NCBI GenBank assembly: GCA_021792135.1
Contig: JAJYVF010000005.1
Coordinates: forward strand, 62,001 to 126,000
Source of the DNA: Acidobacteriota bacterium
GTDB lineage: Bacteria; Acidobacteriota; Terriglobia; Terriglobales; Acidobacteriaceae
Reading direction: 5' to 3'
DNA length: 64,000 bases
The notes beneath the pieces were generated by a model. It saw only the letters and a list, made by a program, of their open reading frames with translations, had not been told where the DNA came from and made no database searches. Positions 16,675 to 25,783 of this stretch are shown here, in pieces. How positions within the stretch are numbered: position 1 is the stretch's first letter; every line of letters begins with the position of its first letter. Position numbers and translations under genes: made by a program.

Positions 16675-18351
16675 ATGCAGAGTCTCCTGCTACTGACAGC
16701 CTTCGCCGCCCGGCTCCTGTCCGGTGCGACAGGGTCCCTCTGCCTGCTGCTTTACAAGAGCGACCTGCGCCACTATCTGCGTACCCACTACGGTGATCAC
16801 ACCTTCCAGAACCTCTATCACTGGCAGCTTTTCTCCTTTGACACGCTGCTGCTTACCCCCTATTTCCTGGTCATGATCGTTCTCTCGATCTACGGCCTGC
16901 ACCGCTACAAGCTGGTCTGGCAGTATTACCGTCACCGAAAGAACGCCACACACGAGCCGCCCCGTCACTTCGACGAACTGCCCAGGATTACCGTTCAGCT
17001 TCCCATCTTCAACGAGCAGTTCGTCATCGACCGCCTCATCGACTCCGTCTGCAGCCTCGAGTACCCCCGCGATCGCCTGGAGATCCAGGTCCTCGACGAC
17101 TCCACCGACGAAACCCGCCAGGCCGCCGCAGCGATCGTCGAGCGCTACCAGGCCCTGGGACATCCCATCCTCTACATTCACCGCACCGACCGTACCGGCT
17201 TCAAGGCCGGTGCTCTCCAGGAAGGCCTGAAGGTGGCCACCGGCGAATTTGTCGCCATCTTCGACGCCGACTTTGTCCCGCCCCGCGACTGGCTCCTCCG
17301 CGTCATCCATCATTTCGCGGAGCCCGACATCGGCATGGTCCAGACCCGCTGGACCCACCTCAACCGCGACTACAGCTTCCTGACCCAGGTCGAAGCCATC
17401 CTGCTCGACGGCCACTTTGTCCTCGAACACGGCGCCCGCGCCCGCTCGAACCTGTTTTTCAACTTCAACGGAACCGCCGGCATGTGGCGCCGCTGCGTCA
17501 TCGGCGAGGCCGGCGGATGGCAGCACGACACCCTCACCGAGGACACCGACCTCAGCTACCGCGCCCAGATCCTCGGCTGGAAGTTCAAGTACCTGCAGGA
17601 TGTCGAGTGCCCGGCCGAAGTGCCCATCGAAATGACCGCCTTCAAAACCCAGCAGCAGCGCTGGGCCAAGGGCCTCATCCAGACCTCCAAAAAAATCCTT
17701 CCCCGCGTCTTCCGCTGCGACGCGCCCCGCCGCGCCAAAATCGAAGCCTGGTATCATCTCACCGCCAACATCAGCTATCCCCTCATGGTCGTGCTCTCGG
17801 TGCTGCTCATGCCCGCCATGATCATCCGCTTCTATCAGGGCTGGTGGGAGATGCTCTACATCGACTTTCCCCTCTTTCTGGCATCGACGTTTTCCATCTC
17901 GTCCTTCTATCTCGTCTCACAGAAAGAGCTCTTCCCGCGCCACTGGTACCGCACCCTGCTCTATCTGCCCTTCCTCATGTCGCTGGGCATCGGCCTCACC
18001 ATCACCAACACCATCGCCGTCATGGAGGCGATCTTCGGCATCCAGAGCGCCTTCAAACGCACGCCCAAATACCGGGTTCAGAAGCGCGGCGAGAAATCCA
18101 AAGCCTCCAAATACCGCAGGCGCCTCGGCATCATTCCCTTTCTGGAACTGCTGGTGGGCAGCTACTTCGCCCTGTGTATCTGGTACGCCGTCTCCAACGA
18201 GAATTACTTCACCGTTCCCTTCCTGCTGCTCTTCGTCGTCGGTTACTGGTACACAGGTCTCCTGTCGCTGCTTCAGGGCCGCTTCGAACGCTGGCGTTCC
18301 GGCGCTGCCATCGAGGAAGCCTCTCCCAAGCCCTTCCCCGTCGGTGTCTGA
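16675..18351 (+). CDS. Processive GT2 glycosyltransferase (cellulose/glucomannan synthase-like)
   Basis: 558 aa. Two N-terminal membrane segments (about 5-27, 57-78) are followed by a cytoplasmic GT2 domain with the full processive-enzyme set: DD (141-142), DAD (197-199), TED (288-290) and QQQRW (326-330). Four or so membrane segments follow (about 355-380, 390-410, 425-450, 485-510, 515-535). It should polymerise a sugar nucleotide into a beta-linked chain and move it across the membrane. There is no PilZ domain, BcsB-like partner or cyclic-di-GMP motif in or near the gene, so the CslA/glucomannan-like branch is more likely than bacterial cellulose synthase. Confidence 0.85.
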   Translation: MQSLLLLTAFAARLLSGATGSLCLLLYKSDLRHYLRTHYGDHTFQNLYHWQLFSFDTLLLTPYFLVMIVLSIYGLHRYKLVWQYYRHRKNATHEPPRHFDELPRITVQLPIFNEQFVIDRLIDSVCSLEYPRDRLEIQVLDDSTDETRQAAAAIVERYQALGHPILYIHRTDRTGFKAGALQEGLKVATGEFVAIFDADFVPPRDWLLRVIHHFAEPDIGMVQTRWTHLNRDYSFLTQVEAILLDGHFVLEHGARARSNLFFNFNGTAGMWRRCVIGEAGGWQHDTLTEDTDLSYRAQILGWKFKYLQDVECPAEVPIEMTAFKTQQQRWAKGLIQTSKKILPRVFRCDAPRRAKIEAWYHLTANISYPLMVVLSVLLMPAMIIRFYQGWWEMLYIDFPLFLASTFSISSFYLVSQKELFPRHWYRTLLYLPFLMSLGIGLTITNTIAVMEAIFGIQSAFKRTPKYRVQKRGEKSKASKYRRRLGIIPFLELLVGSYFALCIWYAVSNENYFTVPFLLLFVVGYWYTGLLSLLQGRFERWRSGAAIEEASPKPFPVGV

Positions 18352-18530
18352 GAACCGCATTCAATCACCCCGGATTCGTCCGCTTCCTGTATCCGCCGCA
18401 AAATTGTCAAGGACTGAACCACAAAACCAAAGTAATAACCATTGGCAGATCACGACTTATCCGCCAGGTTAGCCAAAGATATTTGGCAGTCTAATTCGCT
18501 CAGCTTGGTATCCTGATAATAGGGAGTAAG

Positions 18531-18566
18531 AAACAGAAGGCCGCCTTCCTGGCGGCCTCTCTGTTT
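18531..18566 (+). terminator. Hairpin terminator-like element
   Basis: AAACAGA then AGGCCGCC, loop TTCCT, GGCGGCCT then CTCTGTTT. A long near-perfect stem about 180 bases after the glycosyltransferase stop. It lacks a long T tract and could equally stop transcription from either side. Confidence 0.55.
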
Positions 18567-18704
18567 GAAAGGGGGAGTCGATGTCGGCGCTTGTTCCTGA
18601 TCCCCCCCGCCACATCGAATCGGCGCACGCCAGTTGGCTCTGCCTCCGCTCTGCCGCCCCGGAGGCGCAGTCCGCATTGAATTCGACCGCCCTTGACGTA
18701 CCCC

Positions 18705-18872
18705 CGGCCCAGTTTGATGCACACTCAGCCGTACCCCCATCAAACCCGGCCCACTCTGACGCAAAGACGGCCGAATCCCATCTGACCACCACTCAGTCAC
18801 TTCCGCGCATCTCGGTCGCGATTGTTACAATCCCGGCCGAGCTTGAATCAAACACGGCCACGGCACAACTGA
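18705..18872. repeat. Degenerate CGGCC-centred direct repeats
   Basis: CGGCC recurs at 18705, 18747, 18768, 18834 and 18855, each time followed by a C/G-A-rich then TTGA-like segment (for example CGGCCCAGTTTGATGCA and CGGCCGAGCTTGAATCA). The arrangement recalls the multiple short repeats at ends of IS21-family elements, so this may be a relic end. There is no transposase here. The rest of 18352-18982 holds no recognisable gene. Confidence 0.35.
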
Positions 18873-18982
18873 CTTGTTCTCCGTCATCTCCGTGCCCCTC
18901 GATGCCTTACCACCGGCTAACTCTCACAAAACAAGTCACCGGCATTTCGCCCCCCTCAAAAAAAAAGCTACACTGCCCTGCA

Positions 18983-20332
18983 ATGGGATTCTCGCGCCGG
19001 CTGCTCCTTCTTCTCTTCCTCCCCACCCTGCTCTTCGCGCTCGATCGCCAGCCCGCCTCGGTCTACCACGGCCGCCGCGAGCACCTCGCCGCGGCTCTCC
19101 AGGGAGGCGTCGCCGTCCTCTTCGCCGCCGAAGAGCCGCTGCTCGATTTCATGCCCTTCCGCCAGGATTCCGACTTCTACTACCTCACCGGCTGGAATCA
19201 GCCTGGCGCCGCCCTGCTGATCGAAGCGCCCGCCGCCGGCACTGATCTGCACCCGGCGCGGACCTATCGCGAAATCATGCTTCTGCCCACGCGCAATCTC
19301 CGCCTCGAGCTTTATACCGGCCCTGAGCTCGATGCCGCTTCACCCGGCGCGCCGCGTATCACCGGTGTCGACGAGGTCCAGCCCATGACCTCCCTGCCCG
19401 CAATCCTCGGCGCCCTGATGCGCAGCGACCGCTATCTCGCCGCGAATCTCTGGAGCGAGCCGGACATGGACCAGGCGCGTGCCCTCGCCTCCTGGACCGC
19501 CACGACCCTCGGCTCCGCTACGCCCCCGGCCCTCCAGGACGTCCGCGCGCTCACCGCTGTCCTCCGCACCGTGAAAGACCCCGGCGAGCTGGCCCTGATG
19601 CAGAAGGCCGCCGATGCTTCCGTCAAAGCCCAGCTTGCCTTGATCGCCGCCATCCATCCCGGCATGACCGAACGCACCGCCGCCGGCATCATCGTCGAGA
19701 ACCTGATGAAGAACGGCTGCGAGCGCGTCTCCTACGCGCCCATCGTGGGTTCCGGTCCCAACTCCACCATCCTTCACTACTCTGAGAACAGCCGCACCAT
19801 GCAAAGCGGCGACGTGGTCCTCGTCGATGCCGCCGGCGAATACTCCATGTATGCCGCCGACATCACCCGCTCCATGCCCGTCAATGGCCGCTTCACCGCC
19901 CGCCAGCGCGAAGTCTACAACGTGGTCCTCGGGGCCCAGCGCGCCGCCATGGAGGCTTTTGTCGCCGGCAAATCCCGCATCAACGACCCCTACCACCGCT
20001 ATCCCGACTCGCTCGACACCATCGCCTTCAACTACATGAACGCCCACGGCACGGACCTGCACGGCCAGGGCCTCGGCAAATACTTCATCCACGGCATCGG
20101 CCATTCCGTCGGCATCGACGTTCACGACCCCTGGGACTACTCAAAGCCCATCGAGAAAGGAATGGTCTTCACCATCGAGCCGGGCATTTACATCCCGGAA
20201 GAAAAGCTGGGCGTCCGCATCGAAGACGACTACTACGTTCGCCCCGACGGCACCCTTGAATGTCTCACCTGCGCCCTGCCCAAAACTGCTGACGCCATCG
20301 AAGCCCTGATGCATGGCGCGGCCGGCCGGTAA
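18983..20332 (+). CDS. pepP: Secreted Xaa-Pro aminopeptidase (aminopeptidase P)
   Basis: 449 aa from ATG 18983, which directly begins a signal peptide (FSRRLLLLLFLPTLLFALD). The frame stays open upstream to 18581 but that part is low-complexity and overlaps repeats, so it is not used. An N-terminal creatinase-like domain (about 25-180) carries FRQDSDFYYLTGWNQPGA. The C-terminal pita-bread metallopeptidase domain shows the five metal ligands in VLVDAAGEY, AADITRS, HGIGHSVGIDVHD, FTIEPGIYIPE and VRIEDDYYV. It removes N-terminal residues that precede proline, here outside the cytoplasm. Confidence 0.92.
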   Translation: MGFSRRLLLLLFLPTLLFALDRQPASVYHGRREHLAAALQGGVAVLFAAEEPLLDFMPFRQDSDFYYLTGWNQPGAALLIEAPAAGTDLHPARTYREIMLLPTRNLRLELYTGPELDAASPGAPRITGVDEVQPMTSLPAILGALMRSDRYLAANLWSEPDMDQARALASWTATTLGSATPPALQDVRALTAVLRTVKDPGELALMQKAADASVKAQLALIAAIHPGMTERTAAGIIVENLMKNGCERVSYAPIVGSGPNSTILHYSENSRTMQSGDVVLVDAAGEYSMYAADITRSMPVNGRFTARQREVYNVVLGAQRAAMEAFVAGKSRINDPYHRYPDSLDTIAFNYMNAHGTDLHGQGLGKYFIHGIGHSVGIDVHDPWDYSKPIEKGMVFTIEPGIYIPEEKLGVRIEDDYYVRPDGTLECLTCALPKTADAIEALMHGAAGR

Positions 20333-20422
20333 TCATGGCGGATTCCTCTGAGGCCGCTGGAACTGCTCTTACCGAGTCAGTGCACCTGCCAGGACTTCGA
20401 ATGAGACCGGCCGCCCCCGGAT

Positions 20423-20449
20423 CCCGGCGAGCCATCCTGGCTCGCCGGG
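20423..20449 (+). terminator. Strong hairpin after pepP
   Basis: Perfect 11-bp stem CCCGGCGAGCC / GGCTCGCCGGG with loop ATCCT, 90 bases after the pepP stop. No T tract follows; a second, weaker GTCGAAGCG / CGCTTTCGAC hairpin lies just downstream. Confidence 0.5.
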
Positions 20450-20523
20450 GTGGTCGAAGCGCGGCTCACGCTTTCGACAATAGCCTCAAATCGGCTGATG
20501 AGACCGGTTCTATACTCTCCCTG

Positions 20524-21450
20524 ATGAAGTCCCGCTCGCTGCGCCTCTGCGCTTTCCTGCTCCTTCTGCCTCTGCTGGCCGTTCCCTCATCCTTTGCCTG
20601 GGGCAACGAAGGTCACCGGATGATCAACCACCTCGCCGTCGAAAGCCTGCCTGCCGACGTACCCCCTTTCCTGCGCGCGCCCGAAGCCCTGAACGAGATC
20701 GAGTACCTCGGCCCTGAACCCGACCGCTGGCGCTCGCCCGCCGAGCCCGAACTCAACGCCGAGCAGGCTCCGGATCACTACATCGACCTCGAACTTGCCG
20801 ACCTCGTTGGACCGCTGCCCCGCCAGCGCTACCAGTACATCGCCCTCCTGTACGCCGCGGCCGTGCTGCACCCCGCCATGGCCGCCGAACTCCGCCCCGA
20901 ACGGGTCGGCTTCCAGCCGTACATCACCAACGAGGTCTGGGAGCGTCTCAAGGCGGCAATGCGCGAGTACCGCCGGCTCAGCGACCAGCACCAGGACACC
21001 GCGCCGGTCCAGGCCGCCATCCTCTTCTACGCCGGGTGGCTCGGCCATTACGTCGGCGACGGCTCCCAGCCGCTTCACGTGACCATTAACTACAACGGCT
21101 GGGTTGGCAGGGAGAACCCCAGCGGCTACACGACCGCCCACGGCATTCACTGGAAGTTCGAAGGCACCTACGTCGCCGCGAACATCAAAACGGCCGATGT
21201 TCGACCGCTGATCGCGCCGCTCCATCCCGTCGGCGACGAATGGACCGCCTACCTCGCCTACCTGCGCCACACCGCGACCTTCGTCGACCGCGTCTATCAA
21301 CTCGACAGGGAACACGGCTTCGACGGCGCTGGCACACCGGAGGCAAGACTATTCACCGAACAGCGCCTTGCTGCCGGAGCCTCCATGTTGCGCGACCTCA
21401 TCTGCGCCGCCTGGGTCGGGAGCGCGGAGCCCGTACCCGATGCACATTAG
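20524..21450 (+). CDS. Secreted S1/P1-type zinc nuclease
   Basis: 308 aa from ATG 20524. Residues 1-22 form a signal peptide whose cleavage would leave Trp at the mature N-terminus (SSFA before WGNEGHRMI), as in nuclease S1/P1 where that Trp binds zinc. Other zinc ligands are visible: H in EGHRMINHLAV, D in DHYIDLEL, the H-x3-D-x5-H triad in GHYVGDGSQPLH and H in GIHWKFE, where Glu replaces the usual Asp. It should cut single-stranded nucleic acid and remove 3' phosphates outside the cell. A TATACT -10-like box ends seven bases before the ATG. It may supply nucleosides to the convergent salvage operon. Confidence 0.85.
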   Translation: MKSRSLRLCAFLLLLPLLAVPSSFAWGNEGHRMINHLAVESLPADVPPFLRAPEALNEIEYLGPEPDRWRSPAEPELNAEQAPDHYIDLELADLVGPLPRQRYQYIALLYAAAVLHPAMAAELRPERVGFQPYITNEVWERLKAAMREYRRLSDQHQDTAPVQAAILFYAGWLGHYVGDGSQPLHVTINYNGWVGRENPSGYTTAHGIHWKFEGTYVAANIKTADVRPLIAPLHPVGDEWTAYLAYLRHTATFVDRVYQLDREHGFDGAGTPEARLFTEQRLAAGASMLRDLICAAWVGSAEPVPDAH

Positions 21451-21496
21451 CAGCGACAGCACTCCGCGGATCCGCCATCGTGGTTTCGAGCGCCCG

Positions 21497-22327
21497 CTAG
21501 CCCCCCATCAGCGGCACCAGCCGATCGAGTAAACCGGCGAGCTGCCTCTCCACCGCACGCCCCGTCTCGATTACCTCTTCATGGCTCAGCGGTTCCTTCC
21601 CGATCCCCGCCGCCATGTTCGTTACGCAGGAGATTCCCAGCACTTCGATGCCCATCTGCCGCGCAGCAATCGTCTCCTGCACCGTCGACATGCCCACCAG
21701 ATCCGCTCCCATCGCCCGGAAGGCGCGAATCTCCGCCGGTGTCTCGAAGCTCGGCCCCAGCACGCTGATGTAGACGCCTTCCGCCAGCTCGAACTTCGCG
21801 CTCCGGCCTGCCTCCTGCGCCAGCCGCCGCAACCGCGCCGAATACGCCTCGCTCATGTCGAAGAAGCGCGGCCCGAATTGCTCCTCCTGCTGCCCCGCCA
21901 CCGGATTTCGCCCGCTGAGATTGATGTGATCTGCGATCAGCACCAGCTGCCCCTGCCGCAGCGCAGGGTTGATCCCCCCGGCTGCATTGGTCAGCACCAG
22001 CCTCCTGACACCCAGCCGTCCCAGCACCCGGACCGGAAATGTCACCTCGTCGGAACTGTATCCTTCATACGCGTGCACGCGCCCCTGCATCACTGCGACC
22101 GGCACGGTCTGGATTGTCCCGATCACCAGCCGCCCGCTGTGCCCCGGCACCGTGGACTGCGGAAAGTACGGAATCTCGGCAAACGGAATCGCCGTCGCAT
22201 TCTTCAGTTGGCCGGCTACTGCTCCGAGTCCCGAGCCCAGCACAATGCCGATCTGCGGGCGCAACTCCGACCACTCGGCAATGAACTCCGCGGCAGCGCC
22301 GGTCTTCTCGAAGAGAGTGTTCTCCAT
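21497..22327 (-). CDS. punA: Purine-nucleoside phosphorylase
   Basis: 276 aa, trimeric PNP (type II) that splits inosine, guanosine and deoxy forms with phosphate. Phosphate-binding motifs GSGLG (33-37) and VPGHSGR, the NAAGGINP loop, and the base-binding VGMSTVQET and SCVTNMAAGIG segments are all present. Last gene of the minus-strand operon cdd-deoA-nupC-punA, two bases after the nupC stop. Confidence 0.93.
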   Translation of the reverse strand: MENTLFEKTGAAAEFIAEWSELRPQIGIVLGSGLGAVAGQLKNATAIPFAEIPYFPQSTVPGHSGRLVIGTIQTVPVAVMQGRVHAYEGYSSDEVTFPVRVLGRLGVRRLVLTNAAGGINPALRQGQLVLIADHINLSGRNPVAGQQEEQFGPRFFDMSEAYSARLRRLAQEAGRSAKFELAEGVYISVLGPSFETPAEIRAFRAMGADLVGMSTVQETIAARQMGIEVLGISCVTNMAAGIGKEPLSHEEVIETGRAVERQLAGLLDRLVPLMGG

Positions 22328-22329
22328 GG

Positions 22330-23583
22330 TTACTTAAGCAGGATCCCTGCAATGGAAGCCGACATCAGGTTGGCCATCGTGCCGGCAAGCATCGCCCGAA
22401 AACCCAGCCGCGCCAGCTCGTTGCGCCGCTTCGGAGCCAGAGCGCCAATCCCACCGATCTGGATCCCGATCGAGCTGAAATTAGCGAAGCCGCACAGCGC
22501 AAAGGTCGCAATCGTAAACGAGCGCGGGCTCAGCATTGCCTTCTGCGCGCCCAAATAGGTATAGGCCACCAGCTCGTTCATCACCATGCGCGTACCCAGC
22601 AGGTTTCCGACCAGCGGCGCATCATGCCATGGAATTCCGATCAGCCACGCAATCGGCGCAAACAGGAATCCCAGAATCGCATCCATGCTCCGCGGGAAGG
22701 GAATGTGGTGCCAGCCCAGCCAGTTGTGCATTCCACCCAGCATCCCGTCCAGGAGCGCAATCAGGGCCAGAAACGAGATCAGCATAATGCCGACATTGAA
22801 GGCGAGCCGCCCGCCGTCAATCGTTCCCCGCGCAATCGCGCCCAGGAAGTTCTCTTCCCCGTGCTCTGCGCTTTCCGGCAGATGCACCACGCCCGCCGTC
22901 GCCGGCAGCTGTTCTTCCGGCACCAGCATCTTGGAAATCAGAATCGTGCCCGGCGCGGTCATGATCACAGCCGCCAGCAGGCTGCTCGCCTGGATGCCAT
23001 ACATGATGTAAGCGGCCATGATGCCGCCCGAAACGTGCGCCATGCCGCTGGTCATGATGGTCATCAGCTCGGAACGCGTGGCATTCGGCAGAAACGGCCG
23101 AATGGTCAGCGGCGCCTCGGTTTGCCCCATGAAAATGCTGGCCGCGACGTTGAGGCTCTCCGCGCCCGAGACCTTCATCGTCCACTGCATCACCCGTGCA
23201 AACGCCCGGATGATGAGCTGCATGATGCCCAGATAGTAGAGCACCGCAAAAAATGCCGAGATGAAGATGATGGTCGGCAGCACCTGAAACGCAAAGAAGC
23301 TGGTCCCGAAGGCCGAGCCGATCTTCGACCGGTGCGCGCCGAGGTCGCCAAAGACAAACGTCGAGCCGGCGAAGGCGTACGACAGCAGCCTGTTCACGGC
23401 GTCCCCGGCAGACTTGAGGACGCGCTGGCCCACAGTCCACTCCAGCACGAGAAAAGCAAACACGATCTGTAGTCCGAGGCCCCAGGCCACGGTGCGCCAT
23501 CGGATCGCTCTGCGGTTGGCGGAGAAAAGCCATGCCAGCAGCAGCATGGTCAGCAGCCCCAGCACCCCTGTGAATCGAGCCAA
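22330..23583 (-). CDS. nupC: Concentrative nucleoside transporter (NupC/CNT family)
   Basis: 417 aa inner-membrane protein with about ten segments. CNT hallmarks: GQTEAPL in the first re-entrant repeat, MTSGMAHVSGGIMAAYI, then MVMNELVAYTYL and CGFANFSSIGIQIGGIGALAP in the second repeat. It couples nucleoside uptake to H+ or Na+. Placed between deoA (27 bases upstream) and punA, it delivers the substrates for the phosphorylases. Confidence 0.93.
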   Translation of the reverse strand: MARFTGVLGLLTMLLLAWLFSANRRAIRWRTVAWGLGLQIVFAFLVLEWTVGQRVLKSAGDAVNRLLSYAFAGSTFVFGDLGAHRSKIGSAFGTSFFAFQVLPTIIFISAFFAVLYYLGIMQLIIRAFARVMQWTMKVSGAESLNVAASIFMGQTEAPLTIRPFLPNATRSELMTIMTSGMAHVSGGIMAAYIMYGIQASSLLAAVIMTAPGTILISKMLVPEEQLPATAGVVHLPESAEHGEENFLGAIARGTIDGGRLAFNVGIMLISFLALIALLDGMLGGMHNWLGWHHIPFPRSMDAILGFLFAPIAWLIGIPWHDAPLVGNLLGTRMVMNELVAYTYLGAQKAMLSPRSFTIATFALCGFANFSSIGIQIGGIGALAPKRRNELARLGFRAMLAGTMANLMSASIAGILLK

Positions 23584-23610
23584 ATCGTTCTCCCTCGGTT
23601 TTTCTCAATC

Positions 23611-24978
23611 CTATGAGGCGCTGCGGCGTTGCAGGAACATATTTTTGTTATCCAGCGAGATAACCTGCCGCATCAGCAGAGGCGGCGGCACCGGCTCGTC
23701 CCCGATCAGCAGGGCTGCGGACAGCAAATGCTCCGGCTCGGCAAAGCGCGCTTCCTCCTGCGTAAACAGATTCGCGAGGGGCTGCCCGGCCTCGACGGGG
23801 TCGCCCAGCTTGACCAGCATCTCCAGGCCTGCGTGCGCTTCCACCGGCTCGCCGGCCTGCTCGCGTCCGGCGCCGAGCCGCTGCACCGCCCACCCGATCT
23901 TCGTGCAATCGGCAGAGGTGAAATACCCGCCCCTCGGCGCGCGAAACTCCCGACGGAATCGCGGCCGGTGAAAACTGGCGCCCGCATCGAGCGCGTCCAG
24001 GGAACCGCCCTGCGCCGCCACCATCGCACGAAAAATCCGCAGTGCGGATCCATCCGCCAGCTTCTGTTCCGCAATCGTGCGTCCCTCCTTTGCGCTCGGA
24101 GCTTTGCCACCCAGGAAAATCATCCAGCCGGCCAGCACCAGCGAAATCTCCCTCAGATCCTCACGCAGCCGATCGCGCTCATTTCTTAGCAAAGCCAGCG
24201 CCTCCTGCACCTCCACCCAGTTTCCCGCGAACCGGCCCAGCGGCTGGCTCATATCGGTCAGGACCGCCACCGTCCGCGTGCCCGCTCGCTCCCCGGTTTC
24301 CACCATCAGCGCCGCGAGGAATTGCGCATCCTCTTCGTTTCGCAGAAAGGCGCCCGAGCCCGTTTTCACATCGATCACCAGCGCATCCAGACTCGCGGCC
24401 AGCTTCTTGCTCATAATCGACGCGCAGATCAGATACGGATTCTCCACCGTCGCCGTGCGGTCCCGCAGGCTGTAGAGCTTCCGATCCGCCGGAACCAGAT
24501 TCCTGGTCTGCCCCACAATCGACGCCCCGCACTGCTCCAGCACCTGGCGCATCTCGGCAAGCGAAAGCTGCGTCCGATATCCCGGAATCGATTCAAGCTT
24601 GTCGAGTGTGCCGCCGGTGTGCCCCAGCGCCCGCCCGCTGATCATCGGATCCGCCAGCCCTGCTGCTGCCGCAATCGGCGCCACCAGAAACGAGGTCTTG
24701 TCGCCAACGCCGCCGGTCGAGTGCTTGTCGACCGTCCTGCGGCCCAGCCCCATGTGGTCCAGCACCTCGCCCGAGAAGCGCATAGCGGTCGTGAGCGTAT
24801 CCAGTTCGGCCAGCGACAGCCCCCGCAGAAACACGGCCATCAGCCAGGCTGACAGCTGCTCCGCAGGGATCTTCTCCTGCGCCGCACCCGCGACCAGAAA
24901 CCGGATCTCCTCGGCGCTCAGCTCTTCGCCGTCGCGCTTCTTCCGGATAAGGTCCACCGCGTGCAGAGCCTCGCTCAT
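23611..24978 (-). CDS. deoA: Thymidine/pyrimidine-nucleoside phosphorylase
   Basis: 455 aa. The N-terminal helical domain is followed by the phosphate-binding DKHSTGGVGDKTS motif at about 84-96, the SGRALGHTGGTLDKLESIPG signature (about 114-133) and KTGSGAF. The C-terminal PYNP domain is present (HRPRFRREFRAPRGGYF and DPVEAGQPLANLF). It releases thymine or uracil from nucleosides. Its ATG overlaps the cdd stop by four bases. Confidence 0.94.
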   Translation of the reverse strand: MSEALHAVDLIRKKRDGEELSAEEIRFLVAGAAQEKIPAEQLSAWLMAVFLRGLSLAELDTLTTAMRFSGEVLDHMGLGRRTVDKHSTGGVGDKTSFLVAPIAAAAGLADPMISGRALGHTGGTLDKLESIPGYRTQLSLAEMRQVLEQCGASIVGQTRNLVPADRKLYSLRDRTATVENPYLICASIMSKKLAASLDALVIDVKTGSGAFLRNEEDAQFLAALMVETGERAGTRTVAVLTDMSQPLGRFAGNWVEVQEALALLRNERDRLREDLREISLVLAGWMIFLGGKAPSAKEGRTIAEQKLADGSALRIFRAMVAAQGGSLDALDAGASFHRPRFRREFRAPRGGYFTSADCTKIGWAVQRLGAGREQAGEPVEAHAGLEMLVKLGDPVEAGQPLANLFTQEEARFAEPEHLLSAALLIGDEPVPPPLLMRQVISLDNKNMFLQRRSAS

Positions 24979-25400
24979 CGCGCGCCTTTCTCCGGCTCAA
25001 AGCGAAACCCATACGGAAAAATCTCAGCGAAGGATCGCGTCTCCTCACCGTGCTCGCCGGGAAAACAAACCACCGCATCCGGGCTCACAAACTCGCTCAG
25101 CACCTGGCGGCACGCGCCACACGGCGAGCCAGCCGCCCCATTCCGATTCGCCACCGCGATCGCCACAATCTTCCGCCCCGCTCCGCGTTCGCTGATGGCG
25201 CGAAACAGCGCATTCCTCTCCGCACAGCTCGTTAATCCATAGGAGACGTTCTCGACATTGCAGCCCGTAAACAGCGCCCCGTCTTCAAACAGGAGCGCCG
25301 CCCCCACATAGAACTTCGAATAGGGAGCATACGCGTGTGCAGCTGCCAAGGAGGCAGCCTGCCGCAATCGGTCCAGCGTGGCGGAATCGATCTCTCGCAT
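24975..25400 (-). CDS. cdd: Cytidine deaminase
   Basis: 141 aa tetrameric-type CDA. The zinc site is C-A-E-R-N (TSCAERNALF) with the catalytic Glu, and PCGACRQVL provides two further Cys ligands. FYVGAALLFEDG and GCNVENVSYG are the substrate-binding segments. First gene of the nucleoside salvage operon: it turns (deoxy)cytidine into (deoxy)uridine for DeoA. Confidence 0.94.
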   Translation of the reverse strand: MREIDSATLDRLRQAASLAAAHAYAPYSKFYVGAALLFEDGALFTGCNVENVSYGLTSCAERNALFRAISERGAGRKIVAIAVANRNGAAGSPCGACRQVLSEFVSPDAVVCFPGEHGEETRSFAEIFPYGFRFEPEKGAR

Positions 25401-25478
25401 GTGTTTCTGAGCCTAATGCGGGAAGCGCGCTCAGGCAACACGATCTCAGGTCTCCTCAGCGCTTTCGATGTAGCCATC

Positions 25479-25690
25479 GTGGACGACCTCACGCGAGAAT
25501 TCCTGCTGGAAAGCCAGGACGGTCCGGACCGGATGGAGCGGTGCCTCACCGCCCCGGAGCGGCGGTCCGGCGACGCCGTCCTGCCGGCGGAGACTTTCGC
25601 TCCCTGCACACCGTCAAAGGCACCACGGGATTCCTCGGATATGGCCATCCTGAAGCTCTCTCGCATGCCGGCGAAACCTCTCCAGGGCGA
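25479..25690 (+). pseudogene. cheA: Fragment of a CheA-type HPt domain with a frameshift
   Basis: From GTG 25479 one frame reads VDDLTREFLLESQDGPDRME and onward to LPAE. After a one-base deletion near 25592, the next frame continues FRSLHTVKGTTGFLGYGHPE and LSHAGE. Together they match the N-terminal histidine phosphotransfer domain of chemotaxis kinase CheA, including the phospho-accepting His codon at 25607-25609. Everything after the HPt domain is gone, and the fragment runs into a hairpin just before lhr. It is a truncated and broken gene unless the frameshift is a sequence error, in which case it would be a short orphan HPt. Confidence 0.75.
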
Positions 25691-25706
25691 TCTGGTATCG
25701 CCCTTT
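25684..25706 (+). terminator. Terminator-like hairpin
   Basis: AGGGCGAT / ATCGCCCT, loop CTGGT, then TT. Perfect 8-bp stem immediately after the CheA fragment, 78 bases before lhr. Confidence 0.5.
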
Positions 25707-25783
25707 GCCGGTTACCATGCGCGAGCCCGTGACGCGCCCGGAAGGGCATCTTTTCCGTCGCCGCGCTATGCTCACAGGCAGGC

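Noticed and set aside
18581-18982. Upstream extension of the pepP frame (134 codons)
   Set aside because: No homologous-looking sequence, overlaps repeats, and the ATG at 18983 begins a clean signal peptide.
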